The position numbers and the translations under genes are program-made. Below, one piece after another: positions 8,052 to 15,788 of a DNA stretch of 64,000 bases. The DNA is taken from positions 1 to 64,000 of the forward strand of contig NZ_BAGA01000073.1 of NCBI RefSeq assembly GCF_000308595.1, written 5' to 3'. A model generated the notes under the pieces. The model was not told the DNA's origin. It did no database searches and worked only from the letters and a program-made list of their open reading frames with translations. How positions within the stretch are numbered: the stretch's first letter is position 1; each line of letters opens with the position of its first letter. This DNA is from Nocardia higoensis NBRC 100133 (lineage in GTDB: Bacteria; Actinomycetota; Actinomycetes; Mycobacteriales; Mycobacteriaceae).

Positions 8052-9089
8052 ATGAAAAAGCTTCGTAAGGCGGCTACCGCCGTCGCCGCCCTGGCCACCG
8101 TCGCGCTCGCCGCGGCCTGTGGCGGCTCGCCTTCCTCGACCGGTCCCGTCGACGGCACCTGGGACGACGTGGTTGCCGCGGCGAACGATGAGGGGAAGGT
8201 GCTGCTCTACACGAGTCAGAAGCCGGCCAACCTCCAGGTGCTGGAGAAGGAGTTCGAGGCGGCCTACCCGCGTATCGATCTCGAGTTCGTGCGCGGCACC
8301 GATCCCGACATCACCCCCAGGGTCGAGACGGAGAACCGCACCGGGCGCGGCTCCGCCGACGTGCACATGACCACCGACGCGGGCTGGATCGCGGCCGCCG
8401 CCGAGTCCGGCGCCTATTCCACCGATCTGCTGAGCCCGTCGCTGGACGCGCCGGAATTCCGCGCCGAGAACGGTGTGCTGAACGGCCGCTTCGTGCTCAG
8501 CAGTGCGGCCGTGTTCGCGATGGGCTGGAACACCGACGCCGTGCCCGGGGGTCTGTCCTCCCCGCTGGACCTGCTCGATCCCCGATTCCAGGGCAAGGTG
8601 GGCATCGTCAATCCGACCGGGATCGCCTCCTACGTCGATCTGTACCGGCACTACGCCAAGACCTACGGCGAGGACTACTGGCAGAAGCTGGCCGCGCTGA
8701 AGCCGCGCGTGTATCCGAGCGCGCTCGGCATCGCCCAGGCGCTGTCCTCCGGCGAGATCATCGCCACACCGTCGGTCCAGCCGCTGGTCACCGAGGTCGC
8801 CGCGGGTGCGCCCGTGGGCTGGAAGCTCCCGGAGAAGCCCTGGGGCACACCGTGGTACACGCACGCGCTGAAGGTTGCGCCGCACCCGAACGCGGCCCAG
8901 TTGCTGGTCGATTTCATCGCCACCCCGGCCGGGCAGATCGCCTTGAACTCCGGCTACGCCTCGGTGCTGCCCGATGTGCCGGGTGCGGTCGCCCGGGCCG
9001 CCGACATCACGCTGCCCGATACCACCGACCTGACGCCGCAGAAGGTCGACGAGTACTCCCAGCAGTGGTCGCGGCTGTTCCAGAGCTGA
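8052..9089 (+). CDS. ABC substrate-binding lipoprotein, ferric/spermidine-type family 1
   Basis: A 345-residue exported lipoprotein. ATG 8052 is used because it opens a classical signal peptide (KKLRKA, hydrophobic AVAALATVALA, lipobox AAAC); the frame upstream crosses the operator and is not protein-like. The mature part is of the FbpA/AfuA extracellular solute-binding class (WDDVVAAANDEGKVLLYTSQ, RTGRGSADV, GKVGIVNP). It is the first gene of an operon with an SDR, ATPase and fused permease. The ligand is unknown: family members bind Fe3+, spermidine, sugar phosphates or small acids, and the catabolic setting favours an organic solute. A paralogue lies at 29472-30506. Confidence 0.85.
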   Translation: MKKLRKAATAVAALATVALAAACGGSPSSTGPVDGTWDDVVAAANDEGKVLLYTSQKPANLQVLEKEFEAAYPRIDLEFVRGTDPDITPRVETENRTGRGSADVHMTTDAGWIAAAAESGAYSTDLLSPSLDAPEFRAENGVLNGRFVLSSAAVFAMGWNTDAVPGGLSSPLDLLDPRFQGKVGIVNPTGIASYVDLYRHYAKTYGEDYWQKLAALKPRVYPSALGIAQALSSGEIIATPSVQPLVTEVAAGAPVGWKLPEKPWGTPWYTHALKVAPHPNAAQLLVDFIATPAGQIALNSGYASVLPDVPGAVARAADITLPDTTDLTPQKVDEYSQQWSRLFQS

Positions 9090-9117
9090 CCCCACGCGCC
9101 GACCAGAAAGGACCGTC

Positions 9118-9915
9118 ATGGACTCTGTCCAGCCAGTAGCCGCGGGGGAACCGTTGCGCGGCGTCAACGCACTCGTCACCGGCGCAGCCGGGGGGATCGG
9201 CGGGGCCACCGCCGACCTGCTCGTCGCCCGAGGGGCCATGGTGTACCTCACCGATGTCGATGATGCCGCGGGTCGCGATCGAGCCGATCGCCTCGGTGGC
9301 TCGGCGCTCTACCGGCACCTCGATGTGACGTCCGAATCGGACTGGGAAGCGGTCGTTTCGGAGATGTCGTGGGCAGGGCATCGGATGAATGTCCTGGTCA
9401 ACTGTGCCGGCACGGCGATGAAGGCGCCGCTGGCGCAGACCTCGCTCGACCAGTTCCGGCGCATGGTCGACCAGCACCTGATCGGCACGTTCCTCGCTGT
9501 GCGCGCCGCGTCGGGCGGGATGAGCGACGGCGGTTCGGTGATCACCGTGTCCTCGGTGCGCGGCGTGCTGGCCACCGCCGAGCTGGGCGCCTACGGTGCG
9601 GCCAAGTTCGGTGTCCGGGCGCTGACCCGCGTGGCCGCGCTGGAACTGGCCGAGCGCGGCATCCGGGTCAACTCGGTGTGCCCCGGCAGCATCGAAACCG
9701 ACATCACCGACGGTCCCGGCTTCGCCTCCGACGACGTGGCCGCCTACGTGCGCACCATCCCGCTGCTGCGGCGCGGCGCGCCCGCGGAGGTCGCCGAGGT
9801 GATCGCCTTCCTCGCCGGCGAGGCGAGCGGCTACGTCACCGGCACCGACATCCTCGTCGACGGCGGTCTCGCCGCCGGCGTCCGCACTCCCCGTCTCCAG
9901 ACCCAGAAGGCATGA
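9118..9915 (+). CDS. Short-chain dehydrogenase/reductase
   Basis: A 265-residue classical SDR. It has the cofactor loop TGAAGGIG (21-28), the NCAG strand (95-98), catalytic Ser in VSS (145-146) and YGAAK (Tyr159, Lys163), and ends with the YVTGTDILVDGG consensus. Asp47 after the second strand suggests NAD(H) preference. It lies between the binding protein and the ATPase of an ABC importer, two bases before the ATPase start, so it is co-transcribed with the transporter and probably oxidises an imported alcohol or a pathway intermediate. Confidence 0.87.
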   Translation: MDSVQPVAAGEPLRGVNALVTGAAGGIGGATADLLVARGAMVYLTDVDDAAGRDRADRLGGSALYRHLDVTSESDWEAVVSEMSWAGHRMNVLVNCAGTAMKAPLAQTSLDQFRRMVDQHLIGTFLAVRAASGGMSDGGSVITVSSVRGVLATAELGAYGAAKFGVRALTRVAALELAERGIRVNSVCPGSIETDITDGPGFASDDVAAYVRTIPLLRRGAPAEVAEVIAFLAGEASGYVTGTDILVDGGLAAGVRTPRLQTQKA

Positions 9916-9916
9916 G

Positions 9917-11077
9917 ATGACATCGCAGTTCACAGTTTCCGGCCTCACGAAGACCTACGGGTCCAATGTCGTGGTCGACAACCTCGACCTGGAGATCGCC
10001 GAGGGCGAGTTCCTGGTCCTGCTCGGCCCCAGCGGCTGCGGCAAGACGACGACCCTGCGCTGCCTGGCCGGGTTGGAGACCCCGCAGGACGGCGCCATCA
10101 GGTTCAAGGACCACACCGTCTTCGACGGCCCGAGCCGCACCAATGTGCCCGCCCACAAGCGCAATATCGGCATGGTCTTCCAGTCGTACGCGCTGTGGCC
10201 GCACATGACCGTCCGTCAGAACATCGCCTACCCGCTGAAGGTGCGCAAGCTGAAATCCGCGCTGAACAGCGGGGCGGTGGAAGCCGCCGCGGAGATGGTC
10301 GACTGCGGCAAGCTGCTCGACCGCTATCCGTCCCAGCTCTCCGGTGGCCAGCAGCAGCGCGTCGCGGTGGCCCGCGGTCTGGTGGCCCGGCCCGATCTGG
10401 TCCTCTTCGACGAGCCGTTGAGCAACCTCGACGCCCGGCTGCGCGACCAGGTGCGCACCCAGATCCACCGGCTGCACCGCGAACTCGGCTTCACCGCCGT
10501 GTTCGTCACCCATGATCAGGCGGAGGCCTTCGCGCTCGGCGACCGGCTGGCGATCATGAAGTCCGGCAAGATCGAACAGTACGACACCCCCGAACGGGTC
10601 TTCGAGAACCCGGTGTCGGAATATGTCGCGGCGTTCATCGGCATGGGTAACCGGTTGGCGCTGCGTCGCGGGCACGACGGCTGGGAGACCGAGGCGGGCG
10701 ACGGCGTCGACCTGACCCACGCGGTGGTCGCCTCCGGGGCCGACCGCGGCGATGCCGCGGTGGCCAGGTTGCGCCCCGAGGATCTGGCGTTGCACTCCTC
10801 GCAAGAGGATGTGCCGCTGGGCAATGTGCCGCTGCACGCGAGGCTGACCGGATACGAGTACGGCGGCACGCACTTCGATGTGACGGTGGAGTCCGCGGGC
10901 TCGGAACTGATGCTGCGCGCGCCCGCCGCCCAGCACGGCCCGGCGCTGCGCAACAGTGAGCCCGGTGCGCCGGTGGTGGTCAGCTTCTCGCCGGCCAGCC
11001 TGCGCGTATTCCCCGCCGAGGGGCCCGTCGCCGCGCCCGCCGCGCGTGAGACCGTCGCCGCGGGAGAGACCCGATGA
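9917..11077 (+). CDS. ABC importer ATPase (PotA/FbpC type)
   Basis: A 386-residue nucleotide-binding subunit. Walker A is GPSGCGKT (37-44), the Q-loop VFQSYALWP is near 88-96, the signature LSGGQQQR starts at 141, Walker B is LVLFDEP (161-167), and the H-loop is VTHDQAEAF. A C-terminal TOBE-like extension (about 240-370) is typical of spermidine/iron/sugar importers. It overlaps the permease gene by 4 bp (ATGA), as expected for subunits of one transporter. Confidence 0.92.
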   Translation: MTSQFTVSGLTKTYGSNVVVDNLDLEIAEGEFLVLLGPSGCGKTTTLRCLAGLETPQDGAIRFKDHTVFDGPSRTNVPAHKRNIGMVFQSYALWPHMTVRQNIAYPLKVRKLKSALNSGAVEAAAEMVDCGKLLDRYPSQLSGGQQQRVAVARGLVARPDLVLFDEPLSNLDARLRDQVRTQIHRLHRELGFTAVFVTHDQAEAFALGDRLAIMKSGKIEQYDTPERVFENPVSEYVAAFIGMGNRLALRRGHDGWETEAGDGVDLTHAVVASGADRGDAAVARLRPEDLALHSSQEDVPLGNVPLHARLTGYEYGGTHFDVTVESAGSELMLRAPAAQHGPALRNSEPGAPVVVSFSPASLRVFPAEGPVAAPAARETVAAGETR

Positions 11078-12807
11078 CCACCTCGGCCACCCTGGACCGT
11101 CCCGAGACCGAGCCGCAGGCGCCCGCGCCCGGTCGCCGGTCCTTCGCCGTGCCCGTCCGGTGGCGCCCCCGGATCGGCTACATCGCCCTGCTGGCCGTGC
11201 TCGGCTATCTGGTCGTGCTGCCGATGATCCGGCTGCAGGCGCTGGCGTTCGAGAACGGCGGCGAAGGATATCGCAGCCAGTACGGGCGCTACGACATCGG
11301 CGAAACGATCCGCACCACCATCGCGCTGGCGCTGGGCTCGCTGGTGATCGCCATGGTGCTGGGCACCCTGCTCGCCTATGCCGCGAGCCGGCTGCCGGAT
11401 CGGCTCGGCTTCCTCAAGATCGTGCCCATCCTGCCGATCGTGCTGCCCTCGGTCGCCAATATCGTGGGCTGGGCCTTCCTGCTCTCGCCCGGGCCCGGCT
11501 ATCTGAATGTGCTGCTGCGCAAGCTGCCCTGGTGGAGCGGCAGCGACACCGGCCCGGTGGATGTCTACACCGTCCCGTGGATCATCATCCTGACCGGCTT
11601 CAGCCTCACTTCGTTCGTGTACCTGTTCGTCAGCGCGGGCATGCAGAACATCAGCTCCGAGCACCTCGAGGCCGCCCAGATCAGCGGATCGTCCACTACG
11701 GGAGTGTTTTTCAAGGTGGTGCTTCCGCTGCTGCGTCCCTCGCTGATCTACGGCGGCGGCATCGCGTTCCTGCTCGGCCTCGGTCAGTTCACCGGTCCGC
11801 TGCTGCTCGGACAGAACTACGGCGTGCAGGTGCTCACCACCGAGATGTATCGCCGGGTATCGGAATCGCCCTCGGACTTCGCCGCCGCCGCCGCGGCCGG
11901 CTCGCCGCTGGTGATCTTCGGCCTGGCGCTGGTGCTGGTGCAGAAGGTGTTGCTGGGCAACCAGACCCGCTTCGTCACCCACGGCGGCAAGGCGTTCAAC
12001 CCCAGCAACGGCAGCTCGCCGCTGGCGGTGTTCGCGCTGGTGGCCTACGCGCTGCTGGCGCTGGTGGTCCCGCTGGTCGGCCTGGTGATCGTCTCGCTTA
12101 CCCCGTACTGGTCGAGCACCCTGTCCTGGGATCTGCTGACGCTGGACAACTTCCGTGAGCTCGCCGCCGACGCGGGCATCGTGGAGTCGGTCGTGACCAG
12201 TGTGTCGACCTCGCTGGGCGCGGTGCTGATCTGCGTGCCCATCGGCTACGTCATGGCCACGCTGCTGGTGCGCGGCAAGCGCTACCGGGTGCTGGCCACG
12301 ATCGGCGACATGATCACCGCACTGCCGCTGGGCATCCCCGCGGTCATCTTCGGTGTCGGCTTCCTGCTCACCTACACCGAGCCACCGTTCATCCTCTACG
12401 GCACCAAGACCGTCATCGTGCTCGTCTACGTGGTGCTGATGCTGCCCTTCGCGACCCGCATGCAGATGACCGCGATGCTCGCCCTGGGCGACACCTACAC
12501 CGAGGCCTCCGCCACCAGCGGCGCCTCGCCGTGGGTGACCACGCTGCGGGTGATGCTGCCGCTGATGCGGCCGACGATCCTCAGCGCGGTGGCGTTGATG
12601 TTCATCCTGCTCACCCACGAGTTCGCGGCCTCGCTGCTCGTGCGCGCCTCCACCACCCAGGTGATGGGCACGCTGCTGTTCGACCTGTGGCAGAACGGCT
12701 CCTACCCGCTGGTGGCGGCGATGGCGCTGCTGATGACCGCGGTGACCACCCTTGGCGTCGCGGCCGCGATGGCGGTCGGCGGACGCAACGTGCTCAGCAA
12801 GCTCTGA
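11074..12807 (+). CDS. Fused two-domain ABC importer permease (FbpB type)
   Basis: A 577-residue integral membrane protein with two homologous permease halves of about six helices each. Each half carries an EAA-type loop for the ATPase: EAAQISGSSTTGVFFKVVLP in the first, EASATSGASPWVTTLRVMLP in the second. The fused arrangement is usual for ferric FbpB/SfuB-type importers, so one polypeptide replaces the PotB/PotC pair. With the upstream binding protein and ATPase it forms a complete importer. A strong hairpin follows the stop codon. Confidence 0.92.
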   Translation: MTTSATLDRPETEPQAPAPGRRSFAVPVRWRPRIGYIALLAVLGYLVVLPMIRLQALAFENGGEGYRSQYGRYDIGETIRTTIALALGSLVIAMVLGTLLAYAASRLPDRLGFLKIVPILPIVLPSVANIVGWAFLLSPGPGYLNVLLRKLPWWSGSDTGPVDVYTVPWIIILTGFSLTSFVYLFVSAGMQNISSEHLEAAQISGSSTTGVFFKVVLPLLRPSLIYGGGIAFLLGLGQFTGPLLLGQNYGVQVLTTEMYRRVSESPSDFAAAAAAGSPLVIFGLALVLVQKVLLGNQTRFVTHGGKAFNPSNGSSPLAVFALVAYALLALVVPLVGLVIVSLTPYWSSTLSWDLLTLDNFRELAADAGIVESVVTSVSTSLGAVLICVPIGYVMATLLVRGKRYRVLATIGDMITALPLGIPAVIFGVGFLLTYTEPPFILYGTKTVIVLVYVVLMLPFATRMQMTAMLALGDTYTEASATSGASPWVTTLRVMLPLMRPTILSAVALMFILLTHEFAASLLVRASTTQVMGTLLFDLWQNGSYPLVAAMALLMTAVTTLGVAAAMAVGGRNVLSKL

Positions 12808-12816
12808 GCCGGGACC

Positions 12817-12856
12817 GAGGCCGGGATCCCTTTCGCGCCAACGGGATCCCGGCCTC
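12817..12856 (+). terminator. Hairpin terminator after ABC importer operon
   Basis: GAGGCCGGGATCCC (12817-12830) pairs perfectly with GGGATCCCGGCCTC (12843-12856), a 14-bp stem with a 12-nt loop. There is no long U-run, as is common in actinomycetes. Confidence 0.75.
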
Positions 12857-12934
12857 GTCCGTTGCGCGAACCGATTGTGCGCGAACGACGTTCATTACCG
12901 ACGACGTGAAAACAGACGACGAAAGGCGAAGACG

Positions 12935-13708
12935 ATGACGGCTGGACTCGACCGGCTACGCGACAAGATCGTGCTGGTGACCGGCGCCAGTGGCGGGATC
13001 GGTGTGGAGATCGTGCGCAGGCTCGCCGCCGAGGGGGCAGTGCTCGTGGCCACCGACGCCACCGAGGAGACCACCGCGGTCTGCGCCGAACTGCTCGCCG
13101 GCTTCGACGACCCCGATCGGCACCTGGCGCTGCGCCTCGACATCGCCGACGAGGACGCCTGGCGTGCGATCACCGAGACCGTCGAAGCCCGCTTCGGCAG
13201 GCTGGACGCGCTGGTGAACAACGGCGCCATCGGCAGCCTGGCCACCGTGGTGGACGAAGAGCTGGACCGCTACAACCGGGTGATCGAGGTGAGCCAGACC
13301 GGTACCTGGCTGGGCATGAAGCACGCGGGCGCGCTGATCGAGCGCGGCGGCGGCGGTTCCATCGTGAACCTGTGCTCGATCCTCGGCACGGTCGGCGGGC
13401 TGGGCAACAGCATGGCCTACGCGGCCGCCAAGGGCGCGGTGCGGACCATGACGAAGAACGCCGCGCTGCATTGGGCGCAGCGCGGCGTGCGGGTCAATTC
13501 GATCCATCCGGGATTCATCGGGACAGCGCAGCTGAAGGAACGCTACGAGGGCACCGAGCGGCACCGGGGCATGCTGGCCGGAACGCCGATGGGCAGACTG
13601 GGCAAGCCGGAGGAGGTCGCCGCCGCGGTCGCGTTCCTGGCCGGCGACGACTCCACCTATGTGACGGGAACCGAGCTGTACGTCGACGGCGGCTGGACCG
13701 CCGCCTGA
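12935..13708 (+). CDS. Short-chain dehydrogenase/reductase
   Basis: A 257-residue classical SDR with TGASGGIG near residue 16, NNGA, the active-site serine in NLCSILG, YAAAK, and the terminal YVTGTELYVDGGWTAA. ATG 12935 is used because GAAAGG lies about 9 nt before it; the open frame further upstream runs back into the permease and terminator. It is separated from the importer by the hairpin, so it may have its own promoter, though no palindromic operator is visible in front of it. Its last 52 bp overlap the convergent metallo-hydrolase gene. Confidence 0.87.
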   Translation: MTAGLDRLRDKIVLVTGASGGIGVEIVRRLAAEGAVLVATDATEETTAVCAELLAGFDDPDRHLALRLDIADEDAWRAITETVEARFGRLDALVNNGAIGSLATVVDEELDRYNRVIEVSQTGTWLGMKHAGALIERGGGGSIVNLCSILGTVGGLGNSMAYAAAKGAVRTMTKNAALHWAQRGVRVNSIHPGFIGTAQLKERYEGTERHRGMLAGTPMGRLGKPEEVAAAVAFLAGDDSTYVTGTELYVDGGWTAA

Positions 13709-14718
13709 CGCGGCGCGAAGATCGCGACACCGTCCCGTGGCCCGTGACCGATCAGGTCGCGGGCCACGAGCACGTCCAGGTGGGCCATGGTCTCGCAGAC
13801 GGCGATCATGCGGTTGAACGTGTCGAGTTCGGTGAAGCGGCGGCCGCGCCGGGTCCAGGTGAGCGCGGCGGCGACCTCGAAACCGGTGCGCGGCCCCGAA
13901 TCGTCCAGGAGGGCCAGGATTTCGGTGAAACGCCGGTCGTGGTGCTCGAGCAGCGCCGCGGCCCGCGCGCCCGCGCTGCCGCCGGCGGGGCCGTGCGCGG
14001 GGAGCATGGTGCGTTCGCAGTCGGTGAGCAGCCGCAGCGAGTCGAGGAACCGGCCGAGCGGCAGGTCCCATTCGCCGAGCTCGAAGCCGATGGACGGGGT
14101 GATGGTGGGCAGCAGGTGGTCGCCGGTGTAGAGCAGGCCGTTGCGGTGGTCGTGGAAGACCATGTGCCCCTTGGTGTGTCCGGGGGTGGCCATCACCTGC
14201 AGGTCGTGGCCGGGCAGGCCGAGCGGGCCGGGGCGCAGCCACCGGTCCGGCGCCTCCCAGTCGGCGACGTCGAACGGTTCGTCGATCACCTCGGCGTGGA
14301 TGGCGGCGGCCAGGTCCGGCGCGCCCGCGCGGCGCAGTTCGCGCAGCGAGCTCTCGGGGACGTTGTTGCCGAGGAGCCGTATCTCGTCGAGGCCGGGTGC
14401 CTCGGCCGCGCCCAGGTGCACCCGGCAGCCGTGGCGGCGGCGCAACTCCACCGCGAAGGTGTAGTGGTCGCGGTGGATGTGGGTGACGTAGATGTCGTGG
14501 ATCTCGTCGGGGGTGCGGCCGATCTTCGCCAGTCCGGCGGCCAGCTCCCGGTAGGTGTCCGGGCGGTGCCAGCCGCCGTCGATCAGCGCCAGCCCCGCAT
14601 CGGTCTCCAGGACGTAGACGTTCACCGCGCGCAGGCCGTCCTGCGGGAGGGCCAGCGGGATGCGGTGCACCCCGTCGGTCACCCGGTGGCAACCGGGCTC
14701 GGCCCACTCGGCGCTCAT
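13657..14718 (-). CDS. Metallo-beta-lactamase-fold hydrolase
   Basis: A 353-residue MBL-fold protein with the metal-binding motif THIHRDHYTF (His80, His82, Asp84, His85), a third ligand region PGHTKGHMVFH and LYTGDHLLP. The first motif keeps the HxHxDH pattern, and the C-terminal helical extension (ELDTFNRM.. to the end) resembles acyl-CoA thioesterase/lactonase-like MBL proteins such as LACTB2. It could hydrolyse a thioester or lactone in the pathway. ATG 14718 overlaps the EthD stop by 4 bp. Its end overlaps the converging SDR gene by 52 bp. Confidence 0.82.
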   Translation of the reverse strand: MSAEWAEPGCHRVTDGVHRIPLALPQDGLRAVNVYVLETDAGLALIDGGWHRPDTYRELAAGLAKIGRTPDEIHDIYVTHIHRDHYTFAVELRRRHGCRVHLGAAEAPGLDEIRLLGNNVPESSLRELRRAGAPDLAAAIHAEVIDEPFDVADWEAPDRWLRPGPLGLPGHDLQVMATPGHTKGHMVFHDHRNGLLYTGDHLLPTITPSIGFELGEWDLPLGRFLDSLRLLTDCERTMLPAHGPAGGSAGARAAALLEHHDRRFTEILALLDDSGPRTGFEVAAALTWTRRGRRFTELDTFNRMIAVCETMAHLDVLVARDLIGHGPRDGVAIFAPRQAAVQPPSTYSSVPVT

Positions 14719-15050
14719 GACGAGGCGGCGGCCGGCGGAACCATCGTCCGCTCGTCGCCGTACCACATCATCCGCCTGCCGCGCATGCTCCCGACATGCT
14801 CGACCGCGGCCTTCCATTCCGGGCTGGCCAACGCCGCCTCGAGGGCTTCCCTGGACTCGAAGCTGAGGATGGACAGGCCGTCCCAGCCCGCCGAGCGCTC
14901 GTCGCCGCTGTCGACGATCTCGTTGTGCTGCCAGCGCAGCAGCCCGGGCAGCGGGAAGGTGACCTCGGCGTGCGGGCCGCGCCACCACTCGATGAACTGT
15001 TCATGGGTCCAGTCGCTCGGGCGGGCGGCCAGCAGGATCAGATTGAACAT
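14715..15050 (-). CDS. EthD-domain protein
   Basis: A 111-residue ferredoxin-like dimeric alpha-beta barrel protein of the EthD type (MFNLILLAAR, then FIEWWRGPHAE near residue 20 and a central LSILSFESREALEAAL). EthD proteins accompany P450 or other catabolic systems and may act as small isomerases, decarboxylases or chaperones; no activity can be assigned here. It is the first gene of a two-gene unit with the MBL hydrolase (ATGA overlap) and is preceded by an operator copy. Confidence 0.75.
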   Translation of the reverse strand: MFNLILLAARPSDWTHEQFIEWWRGPHAEVTFPLPGLLRWQHNEIVDSGDERSAGWDGLSILSFESREALEAALASPEWKAAVEHVGSMRGRRMMWYGDERTMVPPAAASS

Positions 15051-15063
15051 CGGCGGTTCTCCT

Positions 15064-15085
15064 AACTGAATTCTGTTCTGTTTCG
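15064..15085. promoter_or_regulatory. Palindromic operator, site 5 (EthD-MBL promoter)
   Basis: The minus strand reads ACAGAACAGAATTCAGTT, matching the regulon palindrome with one half-site changed from TGAA to AGAA. It lies about 15 bp before the EthD start at 15050. Confidence 0.65.
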
Positions 15086-15099
15086 AAGCGTAAAAGAAT

Positions 15100-15118
15100 G
15101 GCCGCCCTGGGGGCGGCC
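15100..15118 (-). terminator. Rho-independent terminator of the TetR gene
   Basis: GGCCGCCC and GGGCGGCC form an 8-bp stem with a 3-nt loop just after the TetR stop. The minus strand continues into TTCTTTTA. Confidence 0.75.
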
Positions 15119-15123
15119 CGGTC

Positions 15124-15747
15124 CTACTTGCTGACCGCTCGGACCGCTGCCTCGCGCACGGTCTCGATGATCTCCTCCAGCGTGCGCGACCCGTCCGGCC
15201 GGTACCAGCGCCAGACGCTGATGATCATGCCGAGCACCAGCCTGCCCAGCGTGCGCGGATCGTCGTCGACGAATACGCCCGCCTCGACGCCGCGGGTGAC
15301 CAGAGCCGTCCAGCGGGCCTCGATCTCCTGCACGAGCTCACGCGAGCGCAGCCGCTCGGCCTCTTCCTTCTCCGATTGGCGCTCGCCGGCCAGTAGATCC
15401 ATGTGGTTCTGCAGGATGCGCCGCTGCAGCGCATCGCTCGGCGTGGCGGCCAGGGCGCCGCTGACCGCCGCCCGCAGCGCCTCGACCGGATCGTCGATCC
15501 CCTCGGTGGCGGCGTCGAAGCGCTCGACCGAGTCGGCCAGCTCCAGCCGCATGATGGTCAGCAGGCAGTGCGCCTTGGACTCGAAGTAGTGGTAGAGGGC
15601 CGTCTGGCCGATGCCGACCTCGTCGGCGATCGACGCCCATTTGGTGTGTTCGTAGCCGGTGCGTCCGAACTGCTCGATCGCGACCGCGAGAATGTTGCTC
15701 CGTTTGGAGCGTGAACTCTCGCGGCGCTTTGCGGTGTCGACGGTCAT
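15124..15747 (-). CDS. TetR-family repressor, likely regulator of the 1.8-30.5 kb regulon
   Basis: A 207-residue TetR protein with an N-terminal HTH at about residues 15-62 (ILAVAIEQFG, then IADEVGIGQTALYHYFESK) and a helical ligand-binding domain. It is the only single-domain TetR gene in the catabolic block. One operator copy lies 50 bp upstream of its start, which suggests autoregulation, and nine others occur in neighbouring promoters. The ligand is probably a CoA thioester or free acid of the pathway (inference). It has its own terminator, so it is a monocistronic unit inserted between the EthD-MBL genes and the large operon. Confidence 0.85.
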   Translation of the reverse strand: MTVDTAKRRESSRSKRSNILAVAIEQFGRTGYEHTKWASIADEVGIGQTALYHYFESKAHCLLTIMRLELADSVERFDAATEGIDDPVEALRAAVSGALAATPSDALQRRILQNHMDLLAGERQSEKEEAERLRSRELVQEIEARWTALVTRGVEAGVFVDDDPRTLGRLVLGMIISVWRWYRPDGSRTLEEIIETVREAAVRAVSK

Positions 15748-15788
15748 CAGCCATGCCCCCAGGCGGTCGGTGTCTGAATAGAGGAACT

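Noticed and set aside
10516..12618. 700-residue open frame antisense to the ABC ATPase and permease
   Set aside because: Low-complexity HQRGD-rich translation and no domain; the ABC genes explain the region fully.
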